A model generated the notes under the pieces. It was given only the letters and a program-made list of their open reading frames with translations, had not been told where the DNA came from and searched no databases. Below are positions 7,912 to 17,900 of a stretch of DNA of 34,575 bases, piece by piece (position 1 is the first letter of the stretch; each line of letters begins with the position of its first letter). Origin of the DNA: Saprospiraceae bacterium. GTDB lineage: Bacteria > Bacteroidota > Bacteroidia > Chitinophagales > Saprospiraceae. The stretch lies in assembly GCA_020847915.1 (NCBI GenBank), contig JADLBE010000037.1:1-34575 (forward strand), written 5' to 3'. The translations under genes were made by a program, and so were the position numbers.

Positions 7912-9180
7912 ATGAAAACCCATCTCAGCGAAGAAATACTGGACATCATCAACGAATCCCCACGATGGGTTGTCCGCATGGGAGCCACCGTCATCATGCT
8001 GCTGTTGTTGATGATTCTGGCAGGCACCTGGTACATTCGTTACCCGGAGGTGCTGAAAGGCGCGGTGGTGGTGACCACAACCGCACCCACCATCAAAGTG
8101 GTGGCTGAAAAAGAAGGTCGCATCATGCGTTTGCTCGTACACAACGGGGCAAACGTGCGAAGAGGCGATGTTTTGGCCGAAATGGAAAACCGGACCAAAC
8201 TCGAAAATACACCGCTTCTGGAGGCATTGCTGCTCGAGTCACAGGCTTTTTTAAAAAATCCACGCCGTGCCATCACCCTGCCGGAAAGCAACCTCACGTG
8301 GGGCGATTTGCAGACCGACGTGAATTTGCTGGTGCAAAATTATGTTGATTTGAAACAGTTGCAGTCCGATGGTTTTCATGCCCGGCAGGTCCAAAATTTG
8401 AAAGAACAAACGAAAGCGTTGCGGCAGTTGCAACAAGTGCTTTCAACCAAAAAAGAGCTCAGTACGGAAGCCCTGAGCAACACGTTTGCAAGTTACAATG
8501 CCGACAAACAACTGTTTGAAGAAGGTGTTTACAGCCGCGCGGAATTCATGAAAAAGGAGAACGATTACCTGGCAAAAAAACGGGAGCAGGAAGACCATTC
8601 GGAAAACCTGATCAACAACGCATTGAAACTGGCCGAACTGGAAGAAACCATGCAACGCCTCGATCATGACTTTTTGGAAAAACAGCGGCTTGCACTTGCA
8701 AACATCAACCAGGCGGTTCACAACATCGGGAACGGGCTCCGCAACTGGCAGCAGCAGTACCTGATCACCGCTCCGTCGGATGGCAAAATTGCATTTCTTC
8801 AAAATCTGACGGAAAACCAATTTGTTAAATCCGGAGAGACCTTGTTTACGGTGCGGCCGTCGAAACAGGATTTGGTTGCCATGGTCGACATTCCCGTTAA
8901 GGGCATGGGCAAAGCCGGCGTTGGGCAAAAAGTGGTGTTGAAACTGGATGATTACCCGTTTCAGGAGTTCGGTACGGTGGAAGGTATCGTAGAAAGTTTG
9001 GCGCCATCGTCGGACGTTAAATCCTACCGCATGGTGGTTTCTTTGCCTAATGGCTTAAAAAGCAGTTACAACCGCACGTTTTCGTGCAAATCGGAAATGT
9101 CGGGCACGGCGGAGGTCATCACCGAAGACATGCGTTTGTTCGAACGTGCCTTTTATGGGATAAGGAAAATGGTGATGTAG
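7912..9180 (+). CDS. HlyD-family membrane fusion (periplasmic adaptor) protein
   Basis: This is the adaptor that links an inner-membrane ABC exporter to an outer-membrane channel. It has 422 residues from the chosen ATG at 7912; an in-frame TTG 39 bp upstream is less likely. A short cytoplasmic N-terminus precedes one transmembrane helix (about 22-43, VIMLLLLMILAGTWYI). Next come the first half of a lipoyl-like domain (VVAEKEGRIMRLLV), a long coiled coil (about 130-275), the second lipoyl half (APSDGKIAFLQ) and a beta-barrel domain (about 310-400). It sits 51 bp after the exporter gene, so the two form a type I-like export pair. No outer-membrane TolC-type gene and no substrate gene are next to it. 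Confidence 0.9.
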   Translation: MKTHLSEEILDIINESPRWVVRMGATVIMLLLLMILAGTWYIRYPEVLKGAVVVTTTAPTIKVVAEKEGRIMRLLVHNGANVRRGDVLAEMENRTKLENTPLLEALLLESQAFLKNPRRAITLPESNLTWGDLQTDVNLLVQNYVDLKQLQSDGFHARQVQNLKEQTKALRQLQQVLSTKKELSTEALSNTFASYNADKQLFEEGVYSRAEFMKKENDYLAKKREQEDHSENLINNALKLAELEETMQRLDHDFLEKQRLALANINQAVHNIGNGLRNWQQQYLITAPSDGKIAFLQNLTENQFVKSGETLFTVRPSKQDLVAMVDIPVKGMGKAGVGQKVVLKLDDYPFQEFGTVEGIVESLAPSSDVKSYRMVVSLPNGLKSSYNRTFSCKSEMSGTAEVITEDMRLFERAFYGIRKMVM

Positions 9181-9191
9181 GGTGTATGCTT

Positions 9192-10172
9192 CTACAAATG
9201 CACCAATTTCGTGGAATACGACACCGGTTTGATGCTGTCCTTGCCCTGATTTTTACCGGGCAAAAACTGCCAGGGCGTCACCTGTTTCGTCCAGTCGAAA
9301 TTGTCTTTTTCAAAGTATTTACGCCTGTATTCCATGGGTGTGCAGGAACGGTATTTTTTGAACAACCTGTTGAAATTCGCCAGGTTGTTGAAGCCCGATT
9401 TGAAACTGATCTGGTTGATCGTTTCATCCGTATTGAGCAGCAACTTGCAGGCGTGGCCTATGCGCACATCGATCAGGAACTGGGTAAAACTCCGGAATGC
9501 TACTTTTTGGAAAAAATGGCTGAAAGCAGAATCACCCATGTTGACCTGGGCCGCTACCTCACCAATTTTTAAATCCGGATTGGTGAAATTTTTCAAAATG
9601 TAACCGTACACCACCTGGATGCGGTTGTTTTCGGCGCGTGGTGTGCGGGGTGAAAAACCCTCACTGGCCAGAAATGATTTTTCGGTGGATTGCGAAAGCA
9701 GGTCGAGCAACTGCAGGAACTCGATGATGTTGGTAAAACCTTTGTCCTCCGTAAGGTTCACCATCATGCGCATGGCCTCCACAAATGTATTGCCGTGGAA
9801 ATGGATGCCGCGGCTGGAATCGAGCAGCAACTTTTGCATGTTGGAAAAACGCTCCTTTTGGAACAACTGCCCGCCGCTGAACAGGTCCATGGCAAACTGG
9901 ATCGTGATCACACGGTAGGGTTGGCCACCCCTTTCCAGGTGTTCGTCGCCGTCCCATTTGTGGTACAAATAGGGACCCAAAATCACCAGATCATAGTCTG
10001 TATATCGCTCAATGGAATCGCCTACGATCCTGGTGCCCGACATGCCGGCCACGAGGTTGATTTCGAACTCGGGGTGGTTGTGGATGGGGTAATCGAAGCC
10101 GTTGCAAACGGAATCGAGCACCACAAATACATCCGGAGCTTTGAGGGGGGTGAGTTCGCGGTAGATGTGCAT
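9192..10172 (-). CDS. AraC-family transcriptional regulator with cupin sensor domain
   Basis: The 326-residue protein has an N-terminal cupin-like sensing domain (about 10-160; PIHNHPEFEINLV, ILGPYLYHKW) and a C-terminal pair of helix-turn-helix motifs (about 190-290). The latter include LKIGEVAAQVNMGDSAFSHF, INQISFKSGFNNLANFNRLF and the family motif PMEYRRKYF. The gene is divergent from susC, with 182 bp between the start codons. This is the usual place for a PUL regulator, and that gap holds two 11-bp direct repeats. It probably activates the PUL on binding a sugar (inference). Its 3' end converges on the HlyD-type gene with 11 bp between them. Confidence 0.93.
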   Translation of the reverse strand: MHIYRELTPLKAPDVFVVLDSVCNGFDYPIHNHPEFEINLVAGMSGTRIVGDSIERYTDYDLVILGPYLYHKWDGDEHLERGGQPYRVITIQFAMDLFSGGQLFQKERFSNMQKLLLDSSRGIHFHGNTFVEAMRMMVNLTEDKGFTNIIEFLQLLDLLSQSTEKSFLASEGFSPRTPRAENNRIQVVYGYILKNFTNPDLKIGEVAAQVNMGDSAFSHFFQKVAFRSFTQFLIDVRIGHACKLLLNTDETINQISFKSGFNNLANFNRLFKKYRSCTPMEYRRKYFEKDNFDWTKQVTPWQFLPGKNQGKDSIKPVSYSTKLVHL

Positions 10173-10176
10173 TTTA

Positions 10177-10184
10177 CAAATTTA
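10177..10184 (-). promoter_or_regulatory. TAnnTTTG match immediately upstream of the AraC gene
   Basis: TAAATTTG on the minus strand matches the -7 consensus but lies only 4 bases from the ATG. Real use would give an almost leaderless mRNA. The AT-rich stretch may instead help translation initiation, which in Bacteroidota often relies on unstructured A-rich leaders. Confidence 0.25.
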
Positions 10185-10268
10185 ATTTTTAGAACAGGCG
10201 TTTCGCTCAATTTTTGTTTAAACGACGCTTGAAGACGCAAAATAAGAATAGGTTTTTGATTTATTCAC

Positions 10269-10300
10269 AATAGTACCATGTTTTTGCATAATAGTACCAT
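10269..10300. promoter_or_regulatory. Candidate AraC operator: two direct repeats 21 bp apart
   Basis: The 11-mer AATAGTACCAT occurs at 10269-10279 and again, identical, at 10290-10300. The start-to-start distance is exactly 21 bp, two helical turns. AraC/XylS-family dimers bind tandem direct half-sites with this spacing (araI1/araI2 of E. coli). The repeats lie 55-86 bp upstream of the susC start and 97-128 bp upstream of the AraC start, so they suit activation of susC. Confidence 0.6.
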
Positions 10301-10354
10301 TGGGCTGTTCTGGTAGTTCCCACTTTTGTCAAACAGAAACTCAAGTACCTCGTT

Positions 10355-13300
10355 ATGAACAGAAACTCTACTTTAAAATTAAGGCGGGCAACAGTAGGTT
10401 TGTCGCGGATGTTTTCCGCCATCCTGTGCCTGTTGTTTTTGGTTTCCCTGGCGGGCAGTATCCATGCCCAAACCTTTACGGTTTCAGGAACCGTACTTTC
10501 CACAGAAGACAACCAACCTCTTATAGGTGTAAGCATCAAAGAAAAAGGTGTTGGAAACGGCGCCATGTCCGATGCGAACGGAAGGTTTAAACTGGAAGTA
10601 GCCTCTCCCGATGCCGTGTTGGTGTTGCGGTACATCAGCTACACGGAACAGGAAATACCGGTTGCAGGCCAGTCCGAACTGTCGCTTACGATGAGCCCGG
10701 AAGCCAACCTGTTGCAGGACGTGGTAATCACGGGTTACAAAAAAGAGATCCGGAGCGACATTTCCTCGTCCATCTCGTCCATAAAATCCAAAGACATTGA
10801 AAACCTGGTGGTTGTGGGCATCGATCAGGCGTTGCAGGGACAAGCGCCCGGGGTGATGGTTACCCAGGTCACTGGTTCGCCCGGCGACGACATCGCAGTG
10901 CGCATACGGGGCGCCGGTACCCTCGGGAACAACAACCCACTTTACGTGATCGATGGTATACCTACGACGGGCAACATCAACATGTTTTCCCCCTCCGACA
11001 TCGAGTCGATCGAAATCCTGAAAGATGGCGCCGCAGCCGCCATTTACGGCGCCCGTGCCGCCAACGGTGTGGTGCTGATTACCACCAAACGTGGCAAAGC
11101 AGGCAAACCTGTCTTTCAGTTTGATGCCTATGCAGGCGTTCAAAATGCCATCAAACTGCCCGAACTGCTCAATGCTGAAGAGTTTCTCGCCATCCGCAAC
11201 GAGGCCATCACCAATGCCAACGAACTGCGAAATCCGGCCAACCAATTGCCAACGTACGATCCGGCCATCCTCGACACCCTGCCCGACAACGACTGGCTCG
11301 ACATGGTGTTCAATCCGGCGCCCATACAACACTATGCTTTGTCGGCCATGGGTGGCAGCGACAACAGCAGCTTTTACCTCTCCGGCGAATACCACAAGCA
11401 GGATGGCATTTTTAAAGGACAAAGTTTCGACAAGTACCAGGTGCGTTTCAACGGCGACATCGGCAACAGTTGGTTTAAGGTGGGCAACAGTTTGTCCTTT
11501 TCCCACACCGACCGCAAAGTTATCGGCGCCTCGGGCGACGGTTACGGCGCGGGCAACGAGCTCAGCGGTGTGCGTTATGCCCTCATCGCTGCGCCACTTT
11601 TTCCAAGCCAGTATGCCGACGGCACCTACGTTAATGTAACGTCCGAACTCGGCGAGCCCAACCTTTTTGGCGACGGCAACCCCAACCCGATTGTATTTAT
11701 CAACAACACCGACTGGCACATCAAACGTTACCGCATGTTTGGCAACGTGTTCGCCGAATTCAAACTCATGGAAGGGTTGAAATTGCGCACGACCCTTGGC
11801 GGCGACATGCAGTTTGAACAGGAAAAACTGTTCAAGGAATACCTTTCTCCCGCCATTTACGACCCCACCTCGCTCAACGAGGGAAGGGTGTTTAACCAAA
11901 CCCTTGTTTGGAACAATACGGCGGATTTTCAACGTACTTTCGGCAACCACCGCGTGTCGGGCCTGCTGGGCATGGAGGCCATCCAAAACCACACCGACTA
12001 CCTGGGAGCGTCGGCCAGCAATTTCATCCGCACCGACCCACTTTTCCGCTACATCGATGCCAGCAACCCTGAATCGCTCGAAAACATCGGCGCTTCCGGT
12101 ATTGCCACCGAATGGGCGTTGTTGTCCTACTTTGCCCAGGCAGGTTATTCTTATCAAAACAAATACGTGATCGGAGCAGCCGTGCGCCGGGATGGTTCCT
12201 CGAGGTTCGGCGAAAACAACCGCTGGGGTGTTTTTCCTTCGGTTTCCGCAGCATGGAACATCTCCAACGAGCACTTTTTTCAAAATGTCCGGTTTGTCTC
12301 CGCCCTGAAAATCCGGGCAAGCTGGGGACAACTCGGCAACCAGGAAATCGGCAATTACCCGTACAGCTCCATGGTGAGCACGGGCAATTACGTGTACAAC
12401 TTCGGCGGCCAGATCGTTACCGGGGCAACCATTGTAGAAACAGGCAATGAAAACATCAAATGGGAAACCAGCACCCAAACCAACCTGGGTCTGGACGTCA
12501 GCTTTTGGGAAGACCGCTTGTCGATGACCCTCGACGTGTACCGCAAACAAACCGACGACATCCTCGTACGGGTTCCTGTTCCACAGGCCGGAGGATCGGT
12601 GCGGCCACCTTTTGTAAATGCCGCTTCGGTGGAAAACAAAGGCATAGAGCTTGGTTTGTCCTACCGAAACAGGATTGAAAAATTCAACTACACCATCGGC
12701 GCGAACATCGCTTCCGTGCGCAACGAAGTGTTGTCCATCGCCAACGGCGAACCCATTTTGGGCGGCTTCGGCTTGTCCGACGGCCCGCTTACCAGAACCG
12801 AACCCGGATACGCGGTTGGTTCGTTTTTCCTGTACGAAATGGACGGTATTTTCCAGACACAGGAAGAAATCGACGCCAGTCCCTTCCAAACGACCTTCAC
12901 CCGTCCGGGCGACGTCAGGTTTGTGGATGTAAACGGCGACAACATCATCGACGACAAGGACCGCAAACATACGGGCAACCCGTTCCCCGACTTCACCTTC
13001 GGCATCAACCTGGGTTTCAACTGGAACAATTTTGATTTTTCAACCCTGATTCAGGGCATCCAGGGCAACGACGTGTATTTCCTCTACGGAAATTTCGCCT
13101 ACGAAACACAACTGCGCGGTTTCAACTCCTATGCCGACATCCTCGACCACTGGACGCCCACCAACACCGGCGCCAGCATCCCGAAAGTGAGTGTGGACGA
13201 CCGCAACGGCAACCGCCGCGCATCCACCCGTTTCCTCGCCGACGGCTCCTACACCCGTTTCCGAAACATTACCCTCGGGTACAACTTTAAGGACTTGTTC

Positions 13301-13510
13301 AACTGGAACAACCTCGGAAGTTTCCGATTTTACGTCACCGCACAAAACGCCTTCACCTTCACCAAATACCCGGGCATGGACCCTGAAATTCAGGCCAATG
13401 CCAACGATACCCGCGGATTGGGCCTTTCGTCCGACCTCGCAGTGGGCATCGACTGGGGTACGGTTCCGGCTCCGCGCACATTCATCGCAGGTGTAAACAT
13501 GACCTTTTAA
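10355..13510 (+). CDS. susC: SusC/RagA-family TonB-linked outer-membrane transporter
   Basis: The 1051-residue glycan importer has a signal peptide at 1-38 (cleavage near SIHA-Q) and a CarboxypepD_reg-like domain at about 42-115 (VSGTVLSTEDNQPLIGVSI). A TonB-box-like stretch, QDVVITGYKK, is at 121-130. The plug (about 135-250) has the SusC hallmarks LYVIDGIP (196-203), IEILKDGAAAAIYGARAANG (219-238) and VLITTKRGK. A barrel of about 800 residues follows, ending AGVNMTF. SusC imports oligosaccharides captured by its SusD lid, whose gene begins 26 bp downstream. This is the first gene of the PUL, divergent from the AraC regulator. The symbol denotes the family, not a proven starch system. Confidence 0.96.
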   Translation: MNRNSTLKLRRATVGLSRMFSAILCLLFLVSLAGSIHAQTFTVSGTVLSTEDNQPLIGVSIKEKGVGNGAMSDANGRFKLEVASPDAVLVLRYISYTEQEIPVAGQSELSLTMSPEANLLQDVVITGYKKEIRSDISSSISSIKSKDIENLVVVGIDQALQGQAPGVMVTQVTGSPGDDIAVRIRGAGTLGNNNPLYVIDGIPTTGNINMFSPSDIESIEILKDGAAAAIYGARAANGVVLITTKRGKAGKPVFQFDAYAGVQNAIKLPELLNAEEFLAIRNEAITNANELRNPANQLPTYDPAILDTLPDNDWLDMVFNPAPIQHYALSAMGGSDNSSFYLSGEYHKQDGIFKGQSFDKYQVRFNGDIGNSWFKVGNSLSFSHTDRKVIGASGDGYGAGNELSGVRYALIAAPLFPSQYADGTYVNVTSELGEPNLFGDGNPNPIVFINNTDWHIKRYRMFGNVFAEFKLMEGLKLRTTLGGDMQFEQEKLFKEYLSPAIYDPTSLNEGRVFNQTLVWNNTADFQRTFGNHRVSGLLGMEAIQNHTDYLGASASNFIRTDPLFRYIDASNPESLENIGASGIATEWALLSYFAQAGYSYQNKYVIGAAVRRDGSSRFGENNRWGVFPSVSAAWNISNEHFFQNVRFVSALKIRASWGQLGNQEIGNYPYSSMVSTGNYVYNFGGQIVTGATIVETGNENIKWETSTQTNLGLDVSFWEDRLSMTLDVYRKQTDDILVRVPVPQAGGSVRPPFVNAASVENKGIELGLSYRNRIEKFNYTIGANIASVRNEVLSIANGEPILGGFGLSDGPLTRTEPGYAVGSFFLYEMDGIFQTQEEIDASPFQTTFTRPGDVRFVDVNGDNIIDDKDRKHTGNPFPDFTFGINLGFNWNNFDFSTLIQGIQGNDVYFLYGNFAYETQLRGFNSYADILDHWTPTNTGASIPKVSVDDRNGNRRASTRFLADGSYTRFRNITLGYNFKDLFNWNNLGSFRFYVTAQNAFTFTKYPGMDPEIQANANDTRGLGLSSDLAVGIDWGTVPAPRTFIAGVNMTF

Positions 13511-13536
13511 CCATCGAACCGCAAAAGAACTTTACC

Positions 13537-14967
13537 ATGAAATTACATCCACCATTCTATGTTCTGATGCTTTTGACGGTTTTTTCCTGTCAGAGTATCC
13601 TGGATAAAGAACCCATTGCGATTCTGGACGCCGGTTCGTTTTTTCAAACGGAGGACGATGCCATCCAGGCCATGAATGCGGCTTACCAGCCACTCTTGTT
13701 CAGCAACAACAACAACAACTTTTATTGGGCTTTCGCCGTAATCACGTCCGATGAGGCGATCACAGGCGGCGACGGCTCCCGTCCGGGCCTCAATGAGCTT
13801 GACGCCTTTACCTACACGCCCCGCACCGAAGAGTTCAACGATTTTTGGAAACTTCAATACGCCGGCATCACGCAGTGCAACCTGGTGCTCGAACATTTGC
13901 CGGACATTGAGATGCCGCAAAGCAAACGCGACCAGATCACCGGCGAAGCGCTTTTTCTGCGTTCGTATTTTTATTTCCTGCTCACCCAGGTGTACGGCGA
14001 TGTGCCACTTTTCACCTCGCTCATTCCACCCGACGAACTAAAAGTGCCCCGGACACCTACGGCAGACATTTACGCACAAATCAAAACGGATTGTGAACGG
14101 GCAGCCACATTGTTGCCGGTGCAGTTTACGGCTGCGGAAGCCGGTCGACCCACCAAAGGCGCTGCCTATGCTTTGGCAGCAAAAACCGCACTTTACGGAA
14201 AGGAATGGGAAAAAACCCTCGAATACGTCGGCAAAGTGAAGGAACTGGGCGTGTATTCCCTCATGCCGGACTACCAGGACAATTTCCGTGAAAACACCCA
14301 GAACAACATGGAATCCGTTTGGGAAATACAACACACCAACCTGGAACTGGGCGTGGGTAATTTCCTCAACCAGTGGTGGGCATCCAAAAAATACGAAGGT
14401 TACGGCTTTGCCGATGTTACGGCCGAGTACACGAACAGTTTCGAAGCGGACGACCCACGCCGCAAGTTTACCATTGCAAAAAACAACGAGGACTACTTTG
14501 GTGTGGTGTACAAAAACTCGTTTTCATCCACCACGTTCGGCGTGCGCAAATACCTGCAGGCCAAGGACTCCGTGACGCAAAAAGCCGACGGCGACATCAA
14601 TTACACGGCCATTCGTTACGCCGAGGTACTTCTTTGGGAAGCAGAGGCTCTGACCGAGCTGGGCCGCATTATGGATGCGCAAATCCCACTTGAAGTGGTG
14701 CGCGCCCGTGCCCGTGCCCAGGCTACCGACCCGGCCACGGCACTTCCGCCGGTAACCACCACCGACCAGCAAACCATGAGGGAGGCCGTTCGAAACGAAC
14801 GCCGCGCCGAATTGGGTTTTGAAATGCACCGGTTTTTCGACCTCGTGCGCTGGGGCATTGCAGCCCAGGTTTTGCCTGGATTCCAGGTAGGTAAACACGA
14901 AGTTTTCCCTTTGCCGCAAACAGAAATGGACCTCAATCCGGCCCTGATGCAGAATCCCAACTATTGA
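13537..14967 (+). CDS. susD: SusD/RagB-family surface glycan-binding lipoprotein
   Basis: The 476-residue lipoprotein has a signal peptide with lipobox TVFSC and lipidated C18. It carries SusD hallmarks: FFQTEDDAIQAMNAAYQPL near 30-48, LRSYFYFLLTQVYGDVPL near 139-157 in the TPR-like helical core, and RNERRAELGFEMHRFFDLVR near 420. It forms the hinged lid over the SusC barrel and binds oligosaccharide on the cell surface. The gene follows susC at 26 bp and is 22 bp ahead of the next gene, all in one operon. The length is a little short but normal for the family. The glycan cannot be read from the sequence. Confidence 0.96.
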   Translation: MKLHPPFYVLMLLTVFSCQSILDKEPIAILDAGSFFQTEDDAIQAMNAAYQPLLFSNNNNNFYWAFAVITSDEAITGGDGSRPGLNELDAFTYTPRTEEFNDFWKLQYAGITQCNLVLEHLPDIEMPQSKRDQITGEALFLRSYFYFLLTQVYGDVPLFTSLIPPDELKVPRTPTADIYAQIKTDCERAATLLPVQFTAAEAGRPTKGAAYALAAKTALYGKEWEKTLEYVGKVKELGVYSLMPDYQDNFRENTQNNMESVWEIQHTNLELGVGNFLNQWWASKKYEGYGFADVTAEYTNSFEADDPRRKFTIAKNNEDYFGVVYKNSFSSTTFGVRKYLQAKDSVTQKADGDINYTAIRYAEVLLWEAEALTELGRIMDAQIPLEVVRARARAQATDPATALPPVTTTDQQTMREAVRNERRAELGFEMHRFFDLVRWGIAAQVLPGFQVGKHEVFPLPQTEMDLNPALMQNPNY

Positions 14968-14989
14968 ATTTTTTTCAAATAAGATATCC

Positions 14990-17900
14990 ATGAAGCGATT
15001 GCTCCGTGTAGTTTTCGGCACGCTGAACCTTTTATTTACATCAGGGTGGCTCCTGGCACAGGCTGGGCAAGTGACTGTTCCCCGCGTGGAACTGATGCCC
15101 AGCCAGCCATCCCCCTACAACATGCGCAACTGGAGTCAGGTGGCCATGCGTTACGATTCCTTTGTGTACGATTTGGCAAAAACGGGTCAGTACCTGCCTT
15201 TGACTTTCCTCGGGCCTTCGGGAATCAATTACCCTCAAAACCCCACGTACCGTATGCATACGTATGTGGGCACCAATTCGCCGTTTGGCAACGAAGCCAT
15301 CAATGTTTTGCCTTCTTTGGTAAGCGCCTCACTTGTCGGCGCCGACAAAAGCAACCAGTTCGGTCAAAACTGGCTGCTGTTGAGCCAGGATTTTTTCAAC
15401 AAAAACAACGGACAAAACATCTACCTCAACAATCCCGGGGCAACCAGTGGGGGAGACTGGTGGTACGACCTGATGCCCAACGTGTTTTTTTACCAGTTGT
15501 ACGACCTCTATCCCGATCTGGGTGGTGATTCGGATTTTCAGTTTACCGCCATTTCCGACAGATTCCTCGAATCCGTACGCGCCATGGGTGGCAACGATGC
15601 GCCCTGGAACCCTGCATACATGAATTACCGCGCCTGGAATTTCCAAACCATGCAACCCAATGCCAACGGTGTACCCGAGCCCGAAGCGGCCGGAGCTTAT
15701 GCCTGGGTGTTGTACAACGCCTGGAAAACAACCGGAAATCCGGAATACCTTAAAGGCGCCGAGTGGTCGATGGAGTTTTTGAACGAATGGACCACCAACC
15801 CTTCCTACGAACTTATGCTGCCATACGGCACCCTTACGGCGGCAAAAATGAATGCCGAACTCGGCACGAAATACGATGTTGAAAAAATGGTCAATTGGTC
15901 GTTCGACCGCGGTCCGCTGCGCGGCTGGGGCACCATTGTAGGTACCTGGGGCGGTTTCGACGTGTCGGGACTGGTAGGAGAGGCCAACGACAACGGCAAC
16001 GATTATGCCTTCCAGCTCAACGGTGTGCAACAGGCGGCGGCTTTGGTCCCGATGGTGCGTTACGACAAACGGTATGCACGTGCCATCGGCAAATGGGTGC
16101 TCAACCTCGCCAACGCAACCCGCCTTTTTTATCCCGGTTTTTTACCTTCCAACTTACAGGACGCCTCCGCCTGGAGCACCGCCAACGATCCGCAGCAGGT
16201 GATGGGTTACGAGGCCTTGCGCGAGTTGTGGCAGGGACAATCGCCCTTTGCCACCGGCGACGCCCTTCAGGGAGGCTGGGCGGCTACCAACCTTTCCTTG
16301 TACAGCACGTCGTCGATAGGTTACCTGGGTTGCCTGGTTGAAAAAACCAATGTGGATCAAATCCTCAGGCTGGACCTGTTAAAAACCGATTTTTACGGTG
16401 CGGAAGCCTATCCGACTTACCTACTTTACAACCCCTATCCTACAGCCAAACTGGTGCAGGTAGACGGCGGCAGCAATCCTGTGGATGTATACAATGCACT
16501 CACCGAAACTTTTGTGCAGCAAAACGTATCCGGCACGTTGAGTCTGGCCATTCCTGCCAACCAGGCCATCCTGATCACCCTTGCTCCGGCAGGAGGCGTT
16601 GTGACCTACGATAAAAACCGCATGCTGATCGATGGGGTGGTGGTGGATTACGACCAGCACGTGTTGCCTTTTTCCGCAACACCACGCATCAAAGCGCTGG
16701 CTGCCGTAAAAAATCCGCTGGAAATCGGCGATTCAACGGCTGTTTACGCCACCGTGGAAGACACCGATTCCGGCAACATCACCTACACCTGGAGCGTCAC
16801 TTCCGGCGCCATCAACGGTACCGGTGCAACGGTCAACTACCTGCCGCCTGCTGTTTCGGGCAACCCTGAAATCAAACTGATTGCCACCGATCCGGAAGGC
16901 AACGCCGATACGGCCACCTTGCTGTTGTCGGTGGTACCTGAAATAAACGATGCACCGCAAATTGTATCCATTGAAAAAAATCCGGCCTATGTGGCGCCGG
17001 GCGGCGTGGTACAACTCACTTGTGTGGCCACCGATGCCAACAACGATCCATTGAATTATGTGTGGTCGGCTGCTTCGGGATTGCTCAGCGGCAGCGGAAG
17101 TTCGGTAACCTGGACCGCTCCGGTGACCCAGGGTATTTACACCATCAGCGTGGTCGTTTCCGACGACGAAGGGCTGACAGCGCAGACCACAACAACCGTT
17201 TTGGTCAAAAATTTCACGGCCGGTTCGGGCGACATCATTGCCGATTATCCTTTTACCGGCAATGCCAACGATGTGAGCGGCAACCAGTTGAACGGTACGT
17301 CCAACGGCGCGCTCCTCGTGCCTGGCATCGACGGCACGCCGCAAAGCGCGTATTATTTCAACGGCGGCTCACAGCATATTTTGGTGGCCAACGACCCCTT
17401 GCTCAACTTTCAGGACGGCATTACAGTAAGTTGCTGGTTTAAGGCGAATGACTTGCCGGAAAAAGAGTCTTTCCTGCTTTCGCACGGCAGTTGGCAAAAC
17501 CGATGGAAAATATCGATCACACCGGAAAAGCACCTGCGCTGGACGGTCAACACACTCAACACCGTAGCCGATCTTGATGCAACGGTAACCCTGGAAACAG
17601 ACAGTTTTTACCACGCAGTTTTGACCTACGACGGGTCATTGCTGGCCATTTACCTGAATGGGGAATTGCAAACGTACAAGTTTCTGACTGGAAAGATCCG
17701 TACCACCTCGGTCCCGTTGCTGATGGGACAAATGTTGCCAGGACAACCGGAATACAATTTTAAAGGCGTTATCGACGCCGTGAAAATATTCGATTACGCC
17801 TTGGTGCCAGATGCCGTAGAGCTGCTTTACGAGCAGGAAACTTCACCTGCTTATGAACCTCTGGCGGGTACAAAGTTGGGGTTGTATCCCAACCCTGTTG

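Noticed and set aside
10484-12970. Long open frame (828 codons) antisense to susC
   Set aside because: It is the mirror of a well-supported gene, has no signal peptide or domain, and its composition follows from the codon bias of susC.
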